Origin: Aequorivita xiaoshiensis
GTDB taxonomy: Bacteria > Bacteroidota > Bacteroidia > Flavobacteriales > Flavobacteriaceae
Direction of reading: 5' to 3'
Length of the DNA stretch: 64,000 nucleotides
Assembly (NCBI RefSeq): GCF_022008395.1
Contig: NZ_JAIRBB010000007.1
Coordinates: forward strand, 1 to 64,000
Both the position numbers and the translations under genes were made by a program. The notes below the pieces were generated by a model, which searched no databases, was not told where the DNA came from, and saw only the letters and a list, made by a program, of their open reading frames with translations. Shown piece by piece: positions 33,108-41,939 of this stretch (the stretch's first letter is position 1; every line of letters starts with the position of its first letter).

Positions 33108-33776
33108 ATGAAATCAATTTTTAACTATCGTTTATCATTAATTTGTGTTTTTTGTTTGTCTTTATTTAGCTGTCACGAAGGCACAATTACTACCGAACCA
33201 CCTTACGAAGGACCTCCTAAAGGACATATTATTACTGTAGAACGAGCTCAAGAAATGTACGACTCCTATTCTCAAAGGCGAGTTTCAATTATAAAAAAAT
33301 ACGAAGACAGCATAAATCCTACACCAGAATCATTTGGGGCAACACGATATGCAGAATTCGACCTAGCTACAATTAAACAATATATTGCTTTTATAGAACA
33401 CGAAGCTAATAGAGCTAAAGTTGATGTAAGTACTTTGCGATTTTACTTGTCTAATTACCCGAATAGCAATAATTATCCAAATGGGGATGCCGTAAAATAC
33501 CCTAGACAAAACAGCATTTTCGTTGTGCCAACTATGGACCAGAATGGCGAAAACGTCGGTTTTTCAATAGAAGAATTAGAAGGTAAATATACAGCTGTGC
33601 CTATCAGAAAAAAGGATGGCGATAACAATGATAGAAATGGAGTAATTAATGAAGCCGGTTTTTTATCATCAAATGCTAATACACTTCAAGTTAATACTAC
33701 TAGTTTAATACTTAATGACGGAACAATAATGCCCCCACCAATACTTGGTTCTAACGACTTTGGAGACAATAACTAA
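33108..33776 (+). CDS. Hypothetical lipoprotein heading a signalling operon
   Basis: 222 residues. Lipoprotein signal MKSIFNYRLSLICVFCLSLFSC with Cys22. The mature part begins with a Pro/Thr-rich linker (TTEPPYEGPPKGH) and then a mixed domain without recognised motifs (LATIKQYIAFIEHEANRAKV, LRFYLSNYPNS, QNSIFVVPTMDQNGENVGFSIEELEGKY). The Asn/Asp-rich end is probably flexible. It is separated from the next gene (a seven-TM protein) by 15 nt, so it belongs to the same unit as the kinase and regulator; a sensory or signal-binding role is possible but not shown. Confidence 0.75.
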   Translation: MKSIFNYRLSLICVFCLSLFSCHEGTITTEPPYEGPPKGHIITVERAQEMYDSYSQRRVSIIKKYEDSINPTPESFGATRYAEFDLATIKQYIAFIEHEANRAKVDVSTLRFYLSNYPNSNNYPNGDAVKYPRQNSIFVVPTMDQNGENVGFSIEELEGKYTAVPIRKKDGDNNDRNGVINEAGFLSSNANTLQVNTTSLILNDGTIMPPPILGSNDFGDNN

Positions 33777-33791
33777 TTTAATATAAGCTTT

Positions 33792-34439
33792 GTGGAGGCA
33801 GTAGTAAAACCCCTTGAGTATATATTCTTGACTTTATACCTAGTTGTATTTGTCATCTCTTTAATTCGTTTTCCGCTTTATAAAGATTCTCCTCTAAAAT
33901 ATTTTCCGCTAATTTTATTATTTACAGTAATTACGGAGTTTTTAGGGGGGTATATCAGAGATTTTATAGGCACATCGAATTTGATAATCTTCAATATTTA
34001 TTACTTTTTTTACTTTACATTATTTCATTATGTGTTTTTAAAAGCTATCGAAGAAGCGCATTTTAAGAAATATATAAAGGTGGGGATAGTTTTATTTTGG
34101 ATAACTTATCTTAGAGATATACTATTAGTGGATATTTTCAATTATTCGTTTATTGCCTCCTATATAGTGGGTGCAGGAGTATTGATCTTTTGTATAATTC
34201 TATACTATATAAGTGTTTTACAATCTTCATTGGTTTTAGTAATCAAAAACGATTTACTCTTTTGGGTAAGCGTCGGTTTGTTTTTGTTTTACATAGGATA
34301 TCTTCCTATAAAAATTATGAGAACATTGTTTTTTGACCTTACAAATTTTTATTTAATCTTACTTATCATTCAGTTTTCACTTATTATTGTGATGTATTTG
34401 TTTTTTCTTATCGGATTTATATGGATGAAAAAGAGATAA
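33792..34439 (+). CDS. Seven-TM membrane protein (GTG start)
   Basis: 215 residues from GTG 33792. Seven hydrophobic segments can be drawn (about 10-28, 37-57, 66-86, 93-112, 116-141, 153-173, 181-212) with only short loops. No catalytic motif is visible. The size and topology, and the fact that the histidine kinase gene begins inside its last 19 nt, suggest a membrane sensor unit working with a kinase that has almost no sensory domain. This role is inferred from context only. Confidence 0.75.
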   Translation: MEAVVKPLEYIFLTLYLVVFVISLIRFPLYKDSPLKYFPLILLFTVITEFLGGYIRDFIGTSNLIIFNIYYFFYFTLFHYVFLKAIEEAHFKKYIKVGIVLFWITYLRDILLVDIFNYSFIASYIVGAGVLIFCIILYYISVLQSSLVLVIKNDLLFWVSVGLFLFYIGYLPIKIMRTLFFDLTNFYLILLIIQFSLIIVMYLFFLIGFIWMKKR

Positions 34440-35173
34440 TCGTACTAATGGCAATTGCAATACCTGTAACTTTGGTTATCATAGTTATTGTGCTTTTTAG
34501 TGTGTTCTCCAACAGAAAAAATAAATTGCTTAAAGAACAAGAAGAGGCAAAAAAATCATTTGAGCGCGAATTAGCTGAGTCGCAAATTGAAATGCGAGAA
34601 GAAACATTAAGAAACATTAGCTGGGAGTTACACGACAACATTGGCCAACTAATGACCTTAGCCAAAATACAATCTCAATTAGCTGTAGATCAACCTGAGT
34701 TATTGGCTGAGATCTCCGATACCATTGGCCAAGGAATTGACGAACTTAGGTCGCTTTCCAAATTGATAAACCCCGAAGCGTTAAAAAGCTTGAGTTTAGT
34801 AGAAGCTATTACTCTTGAAATAGAACGATTTAATAGATTGAAATTTATAACTTCAACCTTAAAAGTGAATGGAGCAGTAGTTCCTTTAGAAAGTAACAAA
34901 CAAGTAATCTTATTTAGAATATTACAAGAATTCTTCTCGAACACCATTAAGCATTCTAAGGCTTCTAATTTAACAGTAACGCTCGATTATACAGATAACC
35001 AATTGACAATTTGTGCAAAAGACGACGGTATTGGATTTGATGATAACGATGTGTTTTTAGGTATCGGTCTAAAAAACATGAAAACGCGTGCTAAACTAAT
35101 TAATTCAACTTTATCTATTAATTCGAAAAGAGAACAAGGGACTACTTTACATTTAAATTATAACTTTACATAA
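34421..35173 (+). CDS. NarL-type sensor histidine kinase
   Basis: 250 residues, with one membrane segment (about 6-29), a short coiled coil (about 35-65), a HisKA_3 dimer/phosphoacceptor region with H71 (ISWELHDNIGQLMTLAKIQ), and a HATPase domain (about 155-250) with N-box-like FLRILQEFFSNTIKHSKASN and G-box DDGIGFDDND and GIGLKNMKTRAKL. It has no separate sensor domain. It overlaps the seven-TM gene by 19 nt and lies 37 nt before its probable partner, the LuxR-type regulator. Confidence 0.93.
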   Translation: MDEKEIIVLMAIAIPVTLVIIVIVLFSVFSNRKNKLLKEQEEAKKSFERELAESQIEMREETLRNISWELHDNIGQLMTLAKIQSQLAVDQPELLAEISDTIGQGIDELRSLSKLINPEALKSLSLVEAITLEIERFNRLKFITSTLKVNGAVVPLESNKQVILFRILQEFFSNTIKHSKASNLTVTLDYTDNQLTICAKDDGIGFDDNDVFLGIGLKNMKTRAKLINSTLSINSKREQGTTLHLNYNFT

Positions 35174-35210
35174 TTTAAGTTAATAAGTGTAATTCTTAAT
35201 TCCAAAATTT

Positions 35211-35843
35211 ATGAAGTATTCGGTTGTAGTAGTAGACGATCATTATTTGCTTTCGCAAGCCATAGGGGGAATGGTTCAGGGGTTTGAGAAGTTCGATGTG
35301 CTTTACTTATGTAAAAACGGGCAAGAATTATTGGATAAACTAAAAGAGCCGAATAATATCCCAGATATAGTTTTGATGGATATTAAAATGCCTATTTTAA
35401 ATGGTATTGAAACTACAGAAATTATTAACAAGGAATATCCTAATCTAAAAGTTCTAGCGCTTTCTATTGAAGAAGATGAATATACTATATTAAAAATGTT
35501 GCGTGCTGGGGCGCGTGGATATTTATTGAAAGACACTAAAAAAGAAATCCTTGAGGAAGCCTTAACAAAAGTAATTGAAGAAGGAAGCTACTACACAAAT
35601 AACGTTTCTAAAATCCTTACAGATTCCCACGAAAATGACGTAAGAACTGAAATTAAAGATAGAGAGCTGGAGTTTATTAAATTAGCTTGTACCGAAATGA
35701 ACTATAGAGAAATTGCAGATATTATGTGTTGCAGTTACAAAACAGTAGAAGGGTATCGAGATTCTCTGTATAGAAAGTTAGGAATTAAGAATAGAATAGG
35801 TCTTGTGCTTTTTGCAATTCACCATAACCTATTTACACCTTAA
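35211..35843 (+). CDS. LuxR/NarL-type response regulator
   Basis: 210 residues. Receiver domain (about 3-120) with the acidic pocket VVDDH, phosphoacceptor D57 (LMDIKMP) and conserved Lys in YLLKDTKKE. The C-terminal LuxR-type HTH (about 145-205) reads KDRELEFIKLACTEMNYREIADIMCCSYKTVEGYRDSLYRKLGIKNR. It should be phosphorylated by the kinase encoded just upstream and bind DNA as a dimer. Its last 4 nt overlap the convergent gene on the minus strand. The target genes are unknown. Confidence 0.94.
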   Translation: MKYSVVVVDDHYLLSQAIGGMVQGFEKFDVLYLCKNGQELLDKLKEPNNIPDIVLMDIKMPILNGIETTEIINKEYPNLKVLALSIEEDEYTILKMLRAGARGYLLKDTKKEILEEALTKVIEEGSYYTNNVSKILTDSHENDVRTEIKDRELEFIKLACTEMNYREIADIMCCSYKTVEGYRDSLYRKLGIKNRIGLVLFAIHHNLFTP

Positions 35844-36364
35844 AATAATTCAGACACCTCTTTTTTAATGTATCCCATTGCTTTTTGTGAAGGGGAAACT
35901 TCTTCCATAAATTGTTGTAATAAATATTCTCTCATTTTATCAACATCTCCATCCTTCACGTGCATATTTCCTTGTCTAATGATGTTTATAGTAGCGTTTT
36001 TAGCCGCTTTTACAACATTCCAGCATTCAACACTTACGTAAACTTGCTGCGTTAAGTTATGATCAAATTCTTGTTCAATATTCTGAACTAATAACTTCTC
36101 ATATTCATCTTTACCATCCGAAAATGGTTTTACACGTACTAGCAGCTTATTTAAATCGATACGCTCTAAAAACAAAGTAAGGCGTTCGTAAGCTTGTAAG
36201 CGAAGCGGCAAAACCTGTTTTTGAGCTTCCTTTTGAATTAAATACCTGCGCCTTCCTTCTTCGTTGGCAGTATGTCCTTTAAAAAAATAATATGCCACAA
36301 CACCTACTACAACAGCAGGGAGTAAATAGGCAAAATAACTAATAATTTGTGTTGCTTCGTTCAT
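35840..36364 (-). CDS. Conserved one-TM protein of Bacteroidota
   Basis: 174 residues. N-terminal membrane segment (about 9-28) and then a basic patch (EEGRRRYLIQKEAQKQVLPLRLQAYERLTLFLERI) and a helical domain to the end (SPSQKAMGYIKKEVSELF). The arrangement NEATQIISYFAYLLPAVVVG resembles a conserved uncharacterised family, but I do not know a function. The stop overlaps the response-regulator stop by 4 nt on the opposite strand, so transcripts of the two may interfere. Confidence 0.8.
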   Translation of the reverse strand: MNEATQIISYFAYLLPAVVVGVVAYYFFKGHTANEEGRRRYLIQKEAQKQVLPLRLQAYERLTLFLERIDLNKLLVRVKPFSDGKDEYEKLLVQNIEQEFDHNLTQQVYVSVECWNVVKAAKNATINIIRQGNMHVKDGDVDKMREYLLQQFMEEVSPSQKAMGYIKKEVSELF

Positions 36365-36495
36365 AGGTGTTTTTTTAATCAGAACAAACTTAATCGTTTT
36401 ATGAAAATTGACAAGAGATATAACGTTATAAAAATGCTTCAGGTTTTACTTTTATAAATTTATAAATATTGATTAAACTTGTTAAAATTAATATC

Positions 36496-37353
36496 ATGAG
36501 ATATCTATTAATAATTCTTACAACTTGCGTAGGGTTAATGCTAGGATGTAATTCGAAAAATAATAGTAAAACTGAAGTTGTGACTTCTGAAGAAATAATA
36601 GCAGAAAAGCAGCATTCAAATTCGGAACCTCAAGAATATATAGAAGAAGCAAATCATCTAAAATACGAACCCTCTGAAACATTGTACTTCAGTCACGCCT
36701 TCATATATAAATTTACCGATGAAGATAATTCGAAAGAATTTTGGTTGTATCACAATCCCAAAAATGGACAATTGCTATATGTGCCAGAAGATGAAATGAT
36801 AGATTATGTTATAAGTGATCCTGATGGTAATTATTATTTCTTTGGAAATGATGGCCACGGCAATGATGTGGTAGATGCTCAATTGGTTGAATGGGTTGCC
36901 AATCCTGAGTTTTATGACGAAAATGAAACTTATCCAATTTCAGACCAATATGTAAAGCTGATTCCTACAGGAAAGAAAAAAGTACTAAATGAATACTCTA
37001 AAATAGATGGAAAGGAAATTATATCAGAAGGGTATAAATGGGAGTTTACTAAAATGAATGGGGAGCAGTTTACTTTTATCACGAATATAATTCCAGTTAA
37101 TTTTTATCAGGTGTATGGTTTTAATAAATTAGAGGGTGATATATCGCTGCCGTACTCTTCTTTAGACTTTGTAGGAGTGTTTGGTAAAAATCAAACCATA
37201 ACTGAATTTATATCTGGAAAAACTAAGGTTGAACTCTTATCCTACGAGTTTAACCCTTATTTTGTTGAAGCTGCCAACTATCAATATGTTGAGCAACTGC
37301 CAAATGGAGATTGGGTAGAGAAATCCTTACCTCTTTTAAAACCTAAAAAATAA
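36496..37353 (+). CDS. Hypothetical lipoprotein
   Basis: 285 residues from ATG 36496, which opens a lipoprotein signal (MRYLLIILTTCVGLMLGC, Cys18); a TTG nine codons upstream is the only earlier start. The mature part has an acidic Ser/Asn-rich linker (about 19-55), then a beta-rich domain with FYKFTDEDNSKEFWLYHNPKNGQLLYVPEDE-type sequence and DPDGNYYFFGNDGHGND. There is no catalytic motif that I recognise. Monocistronic; probably surface or periplasmic. Function unknown. Confidence 0.8.
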   Translation: MRYLLIILTTCVGLMLGCNSKNNSKTEVVTSEEIIAEKQHSNSEPQEYIEEANHLKYEPSETLYFSHAFIYKFTDEDNSKEFWLYHNPKNGQLLYVPEDEMIDYVISDPDGNYYFFGNDGHGNDVVDAQLVEWVANPEFYDENETYPISDQYVKLIPTGKKKVLNEYSKIDGKEIISEGYKWEFTKMNGEQFTFITNIIPVNFYQVYGFNKLEGDISLPYSSLDFVGVFGKNQTITEFISGKTKVELLSYEFNPYFVEAANYQYVEQLPNGDWVEKSLPLLKPKK

Positions 37354-37507
37354 TAGGTAATTAGGAATACTGAAAGTTACGTTAGTATTTCTCTGGAAAT
37401 ACAGATTAATCACAAACTAAGTGCCTTCCTCAAGGGGTGTTTTTTTTTGTTTATAATTTGACCGGTAATTTCGGGTTTAAAAAGCTTATAATGGCTAATT
37501 TCACACT

Positions 37508-39844
37508 TTGAAAAAAAGCAAAATTTTGGAAAAGTATTTAGAACAACTTAATGATGCTCAACGTGCGCCAGTGCTGCAAAAAGACGGAGCGATGATTGTA
37601 ATAGCTGGTGCCGGATCTGGAAAAACTCGAGTGCTTACATTTCGAATTGCGTATTTGATGTCGCAGGGGGTTGATCCTTTCAATATCTTGGCACTTACGT
37701 TTACCAATAAGGCCGCTCGCGAGATGAAAGGCCGTATTTCTAGTATTGTTGGGAGTAGTGAAGCTAAAAATCTATGGATGGGAACTTTCCATAGTATATT
37801 TGCAAAAATTCTTCGTTTTGAAGCTGATAAACTAGGCTATCCTTCAAACTTCACCATTTATGATACGCAAGACTCACAAAGTGTGATTCGCTCTGTGATT
37901 AAAGAAATGAGTTTGGATAAGGATGTCTATAAATACAAACAAGTTTACTCACGCATCTCTTCTTATAAAAATAGTCTGATTACCGTAAAAGCCTATTTCA
38001 ATAATCCAGAATTAATGGAGGCTGATGCTATGGCTAAAATGCCTCGACTGGGAGATATCTATAAATCTTACGTTGATAAATGCTTTAAAGCAGGAGCAAT
38101 GGATTTTGACGATTTATTGCTTAAAACAAATGAGCTGTTAACACGTTTTCCAGATGTATTAGCTAAATATCAAAACCGATTCCGCTACATACTTGTAGAT
38201 GAGTATCAAGATACAAACCACAGCCAGTATTTAATTGTTAGAGCGCTTTCAGATAAATTCCAAAACATTTGCGTAGTTGGGGATGACGCACAGAGTATTT
38301 ATGCATTCCGCGGCGCGAACATCAATAATATTCTAAATTTCCAGAAAGATTATGACGATGTAAAAGTTTATCGACTAGAGCAAAACTATCGTTCTACAAA
38401 AAATATAGTAAACGCTGCCAACAGTGTAATTGAAAAAAACAAAACCCGTCTAGATAAAGAAGTTTGGACAGATAATGTAGAAGGAAATAAAATTCTTGTA
38501 AATCGAACGATGACAGATGGTGATGAAGGCCGATTTGTTGCAAGTTCAATTTTCGAAAACAAAATGAACCATCAGTTAAAAGACGGGGATTTTGCAGTTT
38601 TATATAGAACCAACGCTCAGAGCCGTGCCATTGAAGATGCTCTGCGTAAAAAAGATATTCCGTATAGAATTTATGGCGGATTGAGTTTCTACCAAAGAAA
38701 AGAAATAAAAGATGTTCTGTCGTATTTGAGATTGGTTCTCAACCCAAAGGATGAAGAAGCGCTTAAACGAGTAATCAATTACCCTGCTAGAGGTATTGGA
38801 GGAACTACGATGGATCGTTTAATTATAGCTTCAAACCATTACAATCGTTCGATTTTTGAAGTGGTAAAAAACATCGATAAAATTGATTTAAAAATTAATG
38901 CTGGAACAAAATCTAAGTTGTTAGACTTTGTTGCTTTAATTGAGAGCTTCCAAGTTTTAAACCATAATTACGATGCATTTACTATTACCGAGCATGTAAT
39001 TAAAAAAACAGGTTTATACCAAGAATTAAAGAAAGACGGTACACCAGAAGGAATTGCTCGAATTGAAAATATTGAGGAATTGCTAAACGGTATGCGTGAT
39101 TTTGTGGAGGAGCAAAAAGAAATTGCCGATGCTACAGGTTCGTTATCAGAATTTATGGAAGATGTAGCCCTAGCTACAGATTTAGATAACGACAAAGGCG
39201 ACGACGATCGAGTAGCACTTATGACCGTGCATTTGGCCAAAGGACTAGAATTTCCTTATGTTTATATCGTAGGGATGGAAGAGGATTTATTTCCTAGCGG
39301 AATGAATATGAATTCTCGTAGCGAACTAGAAGAAGAACGACGTTTGTTTTACGTAGCACTTACAAGAGCCGAAAAACAAGCTTATCTTACCTATACACAA
39401 TCTCGCTATCGATGGGGGAAATTAATTGATGCAGAACCCAGTCGATTTATTGAAGAAATTGATGAAAACTATTTGGAATACTTAACTCCAATCACAGAAA
39501 ATCGATACAAACCGTTATTAAATGCAGATATTTTTGATGAGGTAGATCATAGTAAACTTCGACTTAAAAAGCCTACTGCAGGTAAACCACCTACAGGCCC
39601 TACAGAAGAACAACTACGAAAATTGCGCAGGCTAAAGCCTGTTACAAGTGATACAAATAAAAATTTTAGCGCGGAAGATGCAAATCTAAGTATTGGAACT
39701 ATGGTGGAGCACGTTCGTTTTGGAAAAGGGAAAATCTTAAAAATTGAAGGTGTTGGTGCCGATACTAAAGCCGAAATAAACTTTGATAATGGAGGTCTTA
39801 AAAAACTACTTTTACGTTTTGCCAAGCTAAAGGTTTTAGATTAA
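37508..39844 (+). CDS. UvrD/PcrA-type DNA helicase (TTG start)
   Basis: 778 residues. The frame begins at TTG 37508: the only ATG upstream (37492) is out of frame and stops at once, and the next in-frame ATG (just before IVIAGAG) would remove the Q-motif LNDAQRAPV. Superfamily 1A motifs: Walker A AGAGSGKTRVLTFRI, Ia LTFTNKAAREMKGR, II LVDEYQDTNHSQY, III GDDAQSIYAFRGA, IV LEQNYRST, V MTVHLAKGLEFPYVYIVGMEE, VI EEERRLFYVALTRAE. The C-terminal TUDOR-like part (GTMVEHVRFGKGKILKIEG) is typical of PcrA. It acts in DNA repair and replication. Its stop abuts the convergent hydrolase stop. Confidence 0.95.
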   Translation: MKKSKILEKYLEQLNDAQRAPVLQKDGAMIVIAGAGSGKTRVLTFRIAYLMSQGVDPFNILALTFTNKAAREMKGRISSIVGSSEAKNLWMGTFHSIFAKILRFEADKLGYPSNFTIYDTQDSQSVIRSVIKEMSLDKDVYKYKQVYSRISSYKNSLITVKAYFNNPELMEADAMAKMPRLGDIYKSYVDKCFKAGAMDFDDLLLKTNELLTRFPDVLAKYQNRFRYILVDEYQDTNHSQYLIVRALSDKFQNICVVGDDAQSIYAFRGANINNILNFQKDYDDVKVYRLEQNYRSTKNIVNAANSVIEKNKTRLDKEVWTDNVEGNKILVNRTMTDGDEGRFVASSIFENKMNHQLKDGDFAVLYRTNAQSRAIEDALRKKDIPYRIYGGLSFYQRKEIKDVLSYLRLVLNPKDEEALKRVINYPARGIGGTTMDRLIIASNHYNRSIFEVVKNIDKIDLKINAGTKSKLLDFVALIESFQVLNHNYDAFTITEHVIKKTGLYQELKKDGTPEGIARIENIEELLNGMRDFVEEQKEIADATGSLSEFMEDVALATDLDNDKGDDDRVALMTVHLAKGLEFPYVYIVGMEEDLFPSGMNMNSRSELEEERRLFYVALTRAEKQAYLTYTQSRYRWGKLIDAEPSRFIEEIDENYLEYLTPITENRYKPLLNADIFDEVDHSKLRLKKPTAGKPPTGPTEEQLRKLRRLKPVTSDTNKNFSAEDANLSIGTMVEHVRFGKGKILKIEGVGADTKAEINFDNGGLKKLLLRFAKLKVLD

Positions 39845-40717
39845 TTATTCTGAAACCTTGAGGTTAATATTTATGTAGCTGCTTATTTGATCAATCATAT
39901 TTTCAATGTCACGTTGCGCCCAATTGCCATGGCCACCATCATAGACAGTAAAGTTGTGGTCTATTTCTGCCAGGTTTAATGCAGTGTTTAAGGTTTCACC
40001 GTTTGATAAGGGTACAACTGTGTCTGTATTTCCATAAAATAATAGGGTAGGACTCGAGGCGTTAGAAACCTGTAAGGCTGGACTAAGTATCTCTGAATAA
40101 TTTGTTTCAGGAGGGTATGCAGTTTCATCTACTAGTGCAGCCAATAGAAAGGGGAAGTTCGGATTTGAACTGTAAAATTCATCTGTAAAATCTGTTGGTC
40201 CTACGATATCGGCAATCATCTTTACTTGGTTATCTGTGTCATAGATATAATCATACATCAACGAGATATGTGCTCCTGCACTAGCACCAATAAGTGCAAA
40301 TTCAGGTAAGATTTGTAATGTTTCCTGTTCTGATGTTAGTTTATTTATTACTTCATCAATGTTTAAAAACTGATTTGGAAACGCAGGAGTGTTGCTATCA
40401 GCCAACACATAATTAATATTTGCTATGGCGTGATTTGGATGTCGCTGCTTTATCTGCGGAATCAAGAAATCCATATCTGTTTTATCTCCTTCAACCCAGC
40501 CGCCACCGTGAACCAGAACAATTACTTTTGTTTTATCGTCCGAACGATTTGCTGGAAGATAAAGATCGTATTTTTGTTGTATATGGTTACCATAAGAAAC
40601 ATTTAGTAAAACTTGTTCATCCTGTGATAGTTCTAGGCTGTTGTCATTGTCTTTAGAACAGGAAACAACTACTAGTAGCAGTAAAGAAAACAGTATAAAG
40701 AAAAAGTTCTTTTTCAT
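39845..40717 (-). CDS. Alpha/beta hydrolase lipoprotein (esterase-like)
   Basis: 290 residues. Lipoprotein signal with Cys20 (MKKNFFFILFSLLLLVVVSC). The fold of the carboxylesterase/BD-FAE type is shown by the oxyanion motif VLVHGGGWVEGDK, the nucleophile elbow GASAGAH, the late Asp in FYGNTDTVVPLSNG and the His in YDGGHGNWAQ. Such enzymes hydrolyse esters, including acetyl esters on sugars, but the substrate here cannot be told. Being lipid-anchored, it faces the periplasm or cell surface. Confidence 0.88.
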   Translation of the reverse strand: MKKNFFFILFSLLLLVVVSCSKDNDNSLELSQDEQVLLNVSYGNHIQQKYDLYLPANRSDDKTKVIVLVHGGGWVEGDKTDMDFLIPQIKQRHPNHAIANINYVLADSNTPAFPNQFLNIDEVINKLTSEQETLQILPEFALIGASAGAHISLMYDYIYDTDNQVKMIADIVGPTDFTDEFYSSNPNFPFLLAALVDETAYPPETNYSEILSPALQVSNASSPTLLFYGNTDTVVPLSNGETLNTALNLAEIDHNFTVYDGGHGNWAQRDIENMIDQISSYININLKVSE

Positions 40718-40832
40718 AAAATTCAGTTTGTTGTTTTCTATAACGTAATTATTATATCTTTATGTTAAGTCAACACTCGATTAGTTGTTATTTCTTTAAA
40801 ATTGGATTATATTTAAATTAAAAAACCGCACT

Positions 40833-41450
40833 ATGGCTGAATTCATTAAAATTTACGAAGAGAATCCGAATCCTAAGGAAATTAAACGCGTTGTAAAAAT
40901 TCTTCGCGATGGTGGTGTTATTATATATCCTAGTGATACTGTTTACGCGCTTGGTTGCGATATAAAAAATAACCGAGCGATGGAAAGGGTGGCTCAACTT
41001 AGGGGGGTGAAACTTGAAAAGGCTAATTTTTCATTCGTATGTGAGGATTTGAGTAATCTTAGTGATTACGTAAAACAGATTGATACTGCTACATTTAAGT
41101 TGCTTAAGAGAAATTTACCTGGTCCTTATACCTTCATTTTACCTGGTAATAACAATCTTCCTACAGTGTTTAAAAAGAAAAAGGAAGTAGGAATTCGCGT
41201 GCCAGATAACGCTATAACTCAGGCGATAGTTCATGAACTCGGTAACCCTATTATATCTACATCTATAAAAGATGAGGATGAGGTGATCGAATACACAACC
41301 GATCCTGAACTTATATTAGAGAAGTGGGGTAACTTAGTTGATTTAGTTATTGATGGCGGTTATGGCGGTAATATTGCGTCTACAGTGATAGATCTAACTG
41401 GTGACGAGCCTGAAGTTATTCGTGAAGGAAAGGGTAGTCTTGAACTTTAA
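40833..41450 (+). CDS. L-threonylcarbamoyladenylate synthase (TsaC/Sua5/YrdC family)
   Basis: 205 residues. It makes threonylcarbamoyl-AMP for the t6A modification of tRNAs that read ANN codons. Conserved features: IKRVVKILRDGGVIIYPSDTVYALGCDI (RNA/ATP-binding entrance), RVAQLRGVKLEKANFSFVCEDLS, LLKRNLPGPYTFIL, VGIRVPDN and GNPIISTSI. It is a YrdC-length protein without the extra Sua5 domain. It stands alone on the plus strand. Confidence 0.93.
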   Translation: MAEFIKIYEENPNPKEIKRVVKILRDGGVIIYPSDTVYALGCDIKNNRAMERVAQLRGVKLEKANFSFVCEDLSNLSDYVKQIDTATFKLLKRNLPGPYTFILPGNNNLPTVFKKKKEVGIRVPDNAITQAIVHELGNPIISTSIKDEDEVIEYTTDPELILEKWGNLVDLVIDGGYGGNIASTVIDLTGDEPEVIREGKGSLEL

Positions 41451-41476
41451 AAAAAATATCTTTCCTAAAACATTTG

Positions 41477-41815
41477 TTATTTTTGTAACAACTGCTTTAA
41501 CCCGCGATAAATATTTTGTTCTAATATATCCATTTCACCGTCTACTAAAAATAATTGTTTAATACTTCTAAAGGCTTCATCAATTTCCTCTTTTGAATAA
41601 TTGAAACGTTCAATGGTAGCATGAATCTTTTGAATTTGCTGATAATCGTTATCATTTTCAAATTCTTTGCGAATTTTTTCAAACTTTTTATCTCCTACTC
41701 TAGATTTTATATATTCCTTTTCTTCTTTAGTAACACTAAAATCTGCATGAGCACAGTAGAGTAGTATATACCCTTTAAGCTCTTCATGAGTCCAAGTTGT
41801 GGTGAAATCTTCCAT
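41477..41815 (-). CDS. Small helical protein, TerB-like
   Basis: 112 residues from ATG 41815; the longer open frame upstream reads through the OmpA terminator hairpin and overlaps the OmpA gene end, so it is rejected. The protein is all-helical (LKGYILLYCAHADFSVTKEEKEYIKSRV ... IDEAFRSIKQLFLVDGEMDILEQNIYRGLKQLL). The pattern of an Ala-Asp-x-x-hydrophobic loop followed by EE and a second DGEMD loop resembles TerB-type metal-binding helical bundles; this is a weak resemblance. Function unknown. Confidence 0.75.
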   Translation of the reverse strand: MEDFTTTWTHEELKGYILLYCAHADFSVTKEEKEYIKSRVGDKKFEKIRKEFENDNDYQQIQKIHATIERFNYSKEEIDEAFRSIKQLFLVDGEMDILEQNIYRGLKQLLQK

Positions 41816-41884
41816 AGCATTTCTCTTTAAATAATTAGCACTATACAAGATACAAAATATCGAGGAGGATTTCCAATTATAAAA

Positions 41885-41920
41885 AAATAAAAAACCCAGC
41901 CTGTTATAGCTGGGTTTGAT
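41885..41920 (-). terminator. Intrinsic terminator after the OmpA gene
   Basis: AAACCCAGC and GCTGGGTTT (41892-41900 / 41909-41917) form a 9-bp stem. On the minus strand it is followed by TTTTTTATTTTTTT, so it terminates the ompA transcript. Confidence 0.85.
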
Positions 41921-41939
41921 TTTAAAGGTTTTAGAAAGA

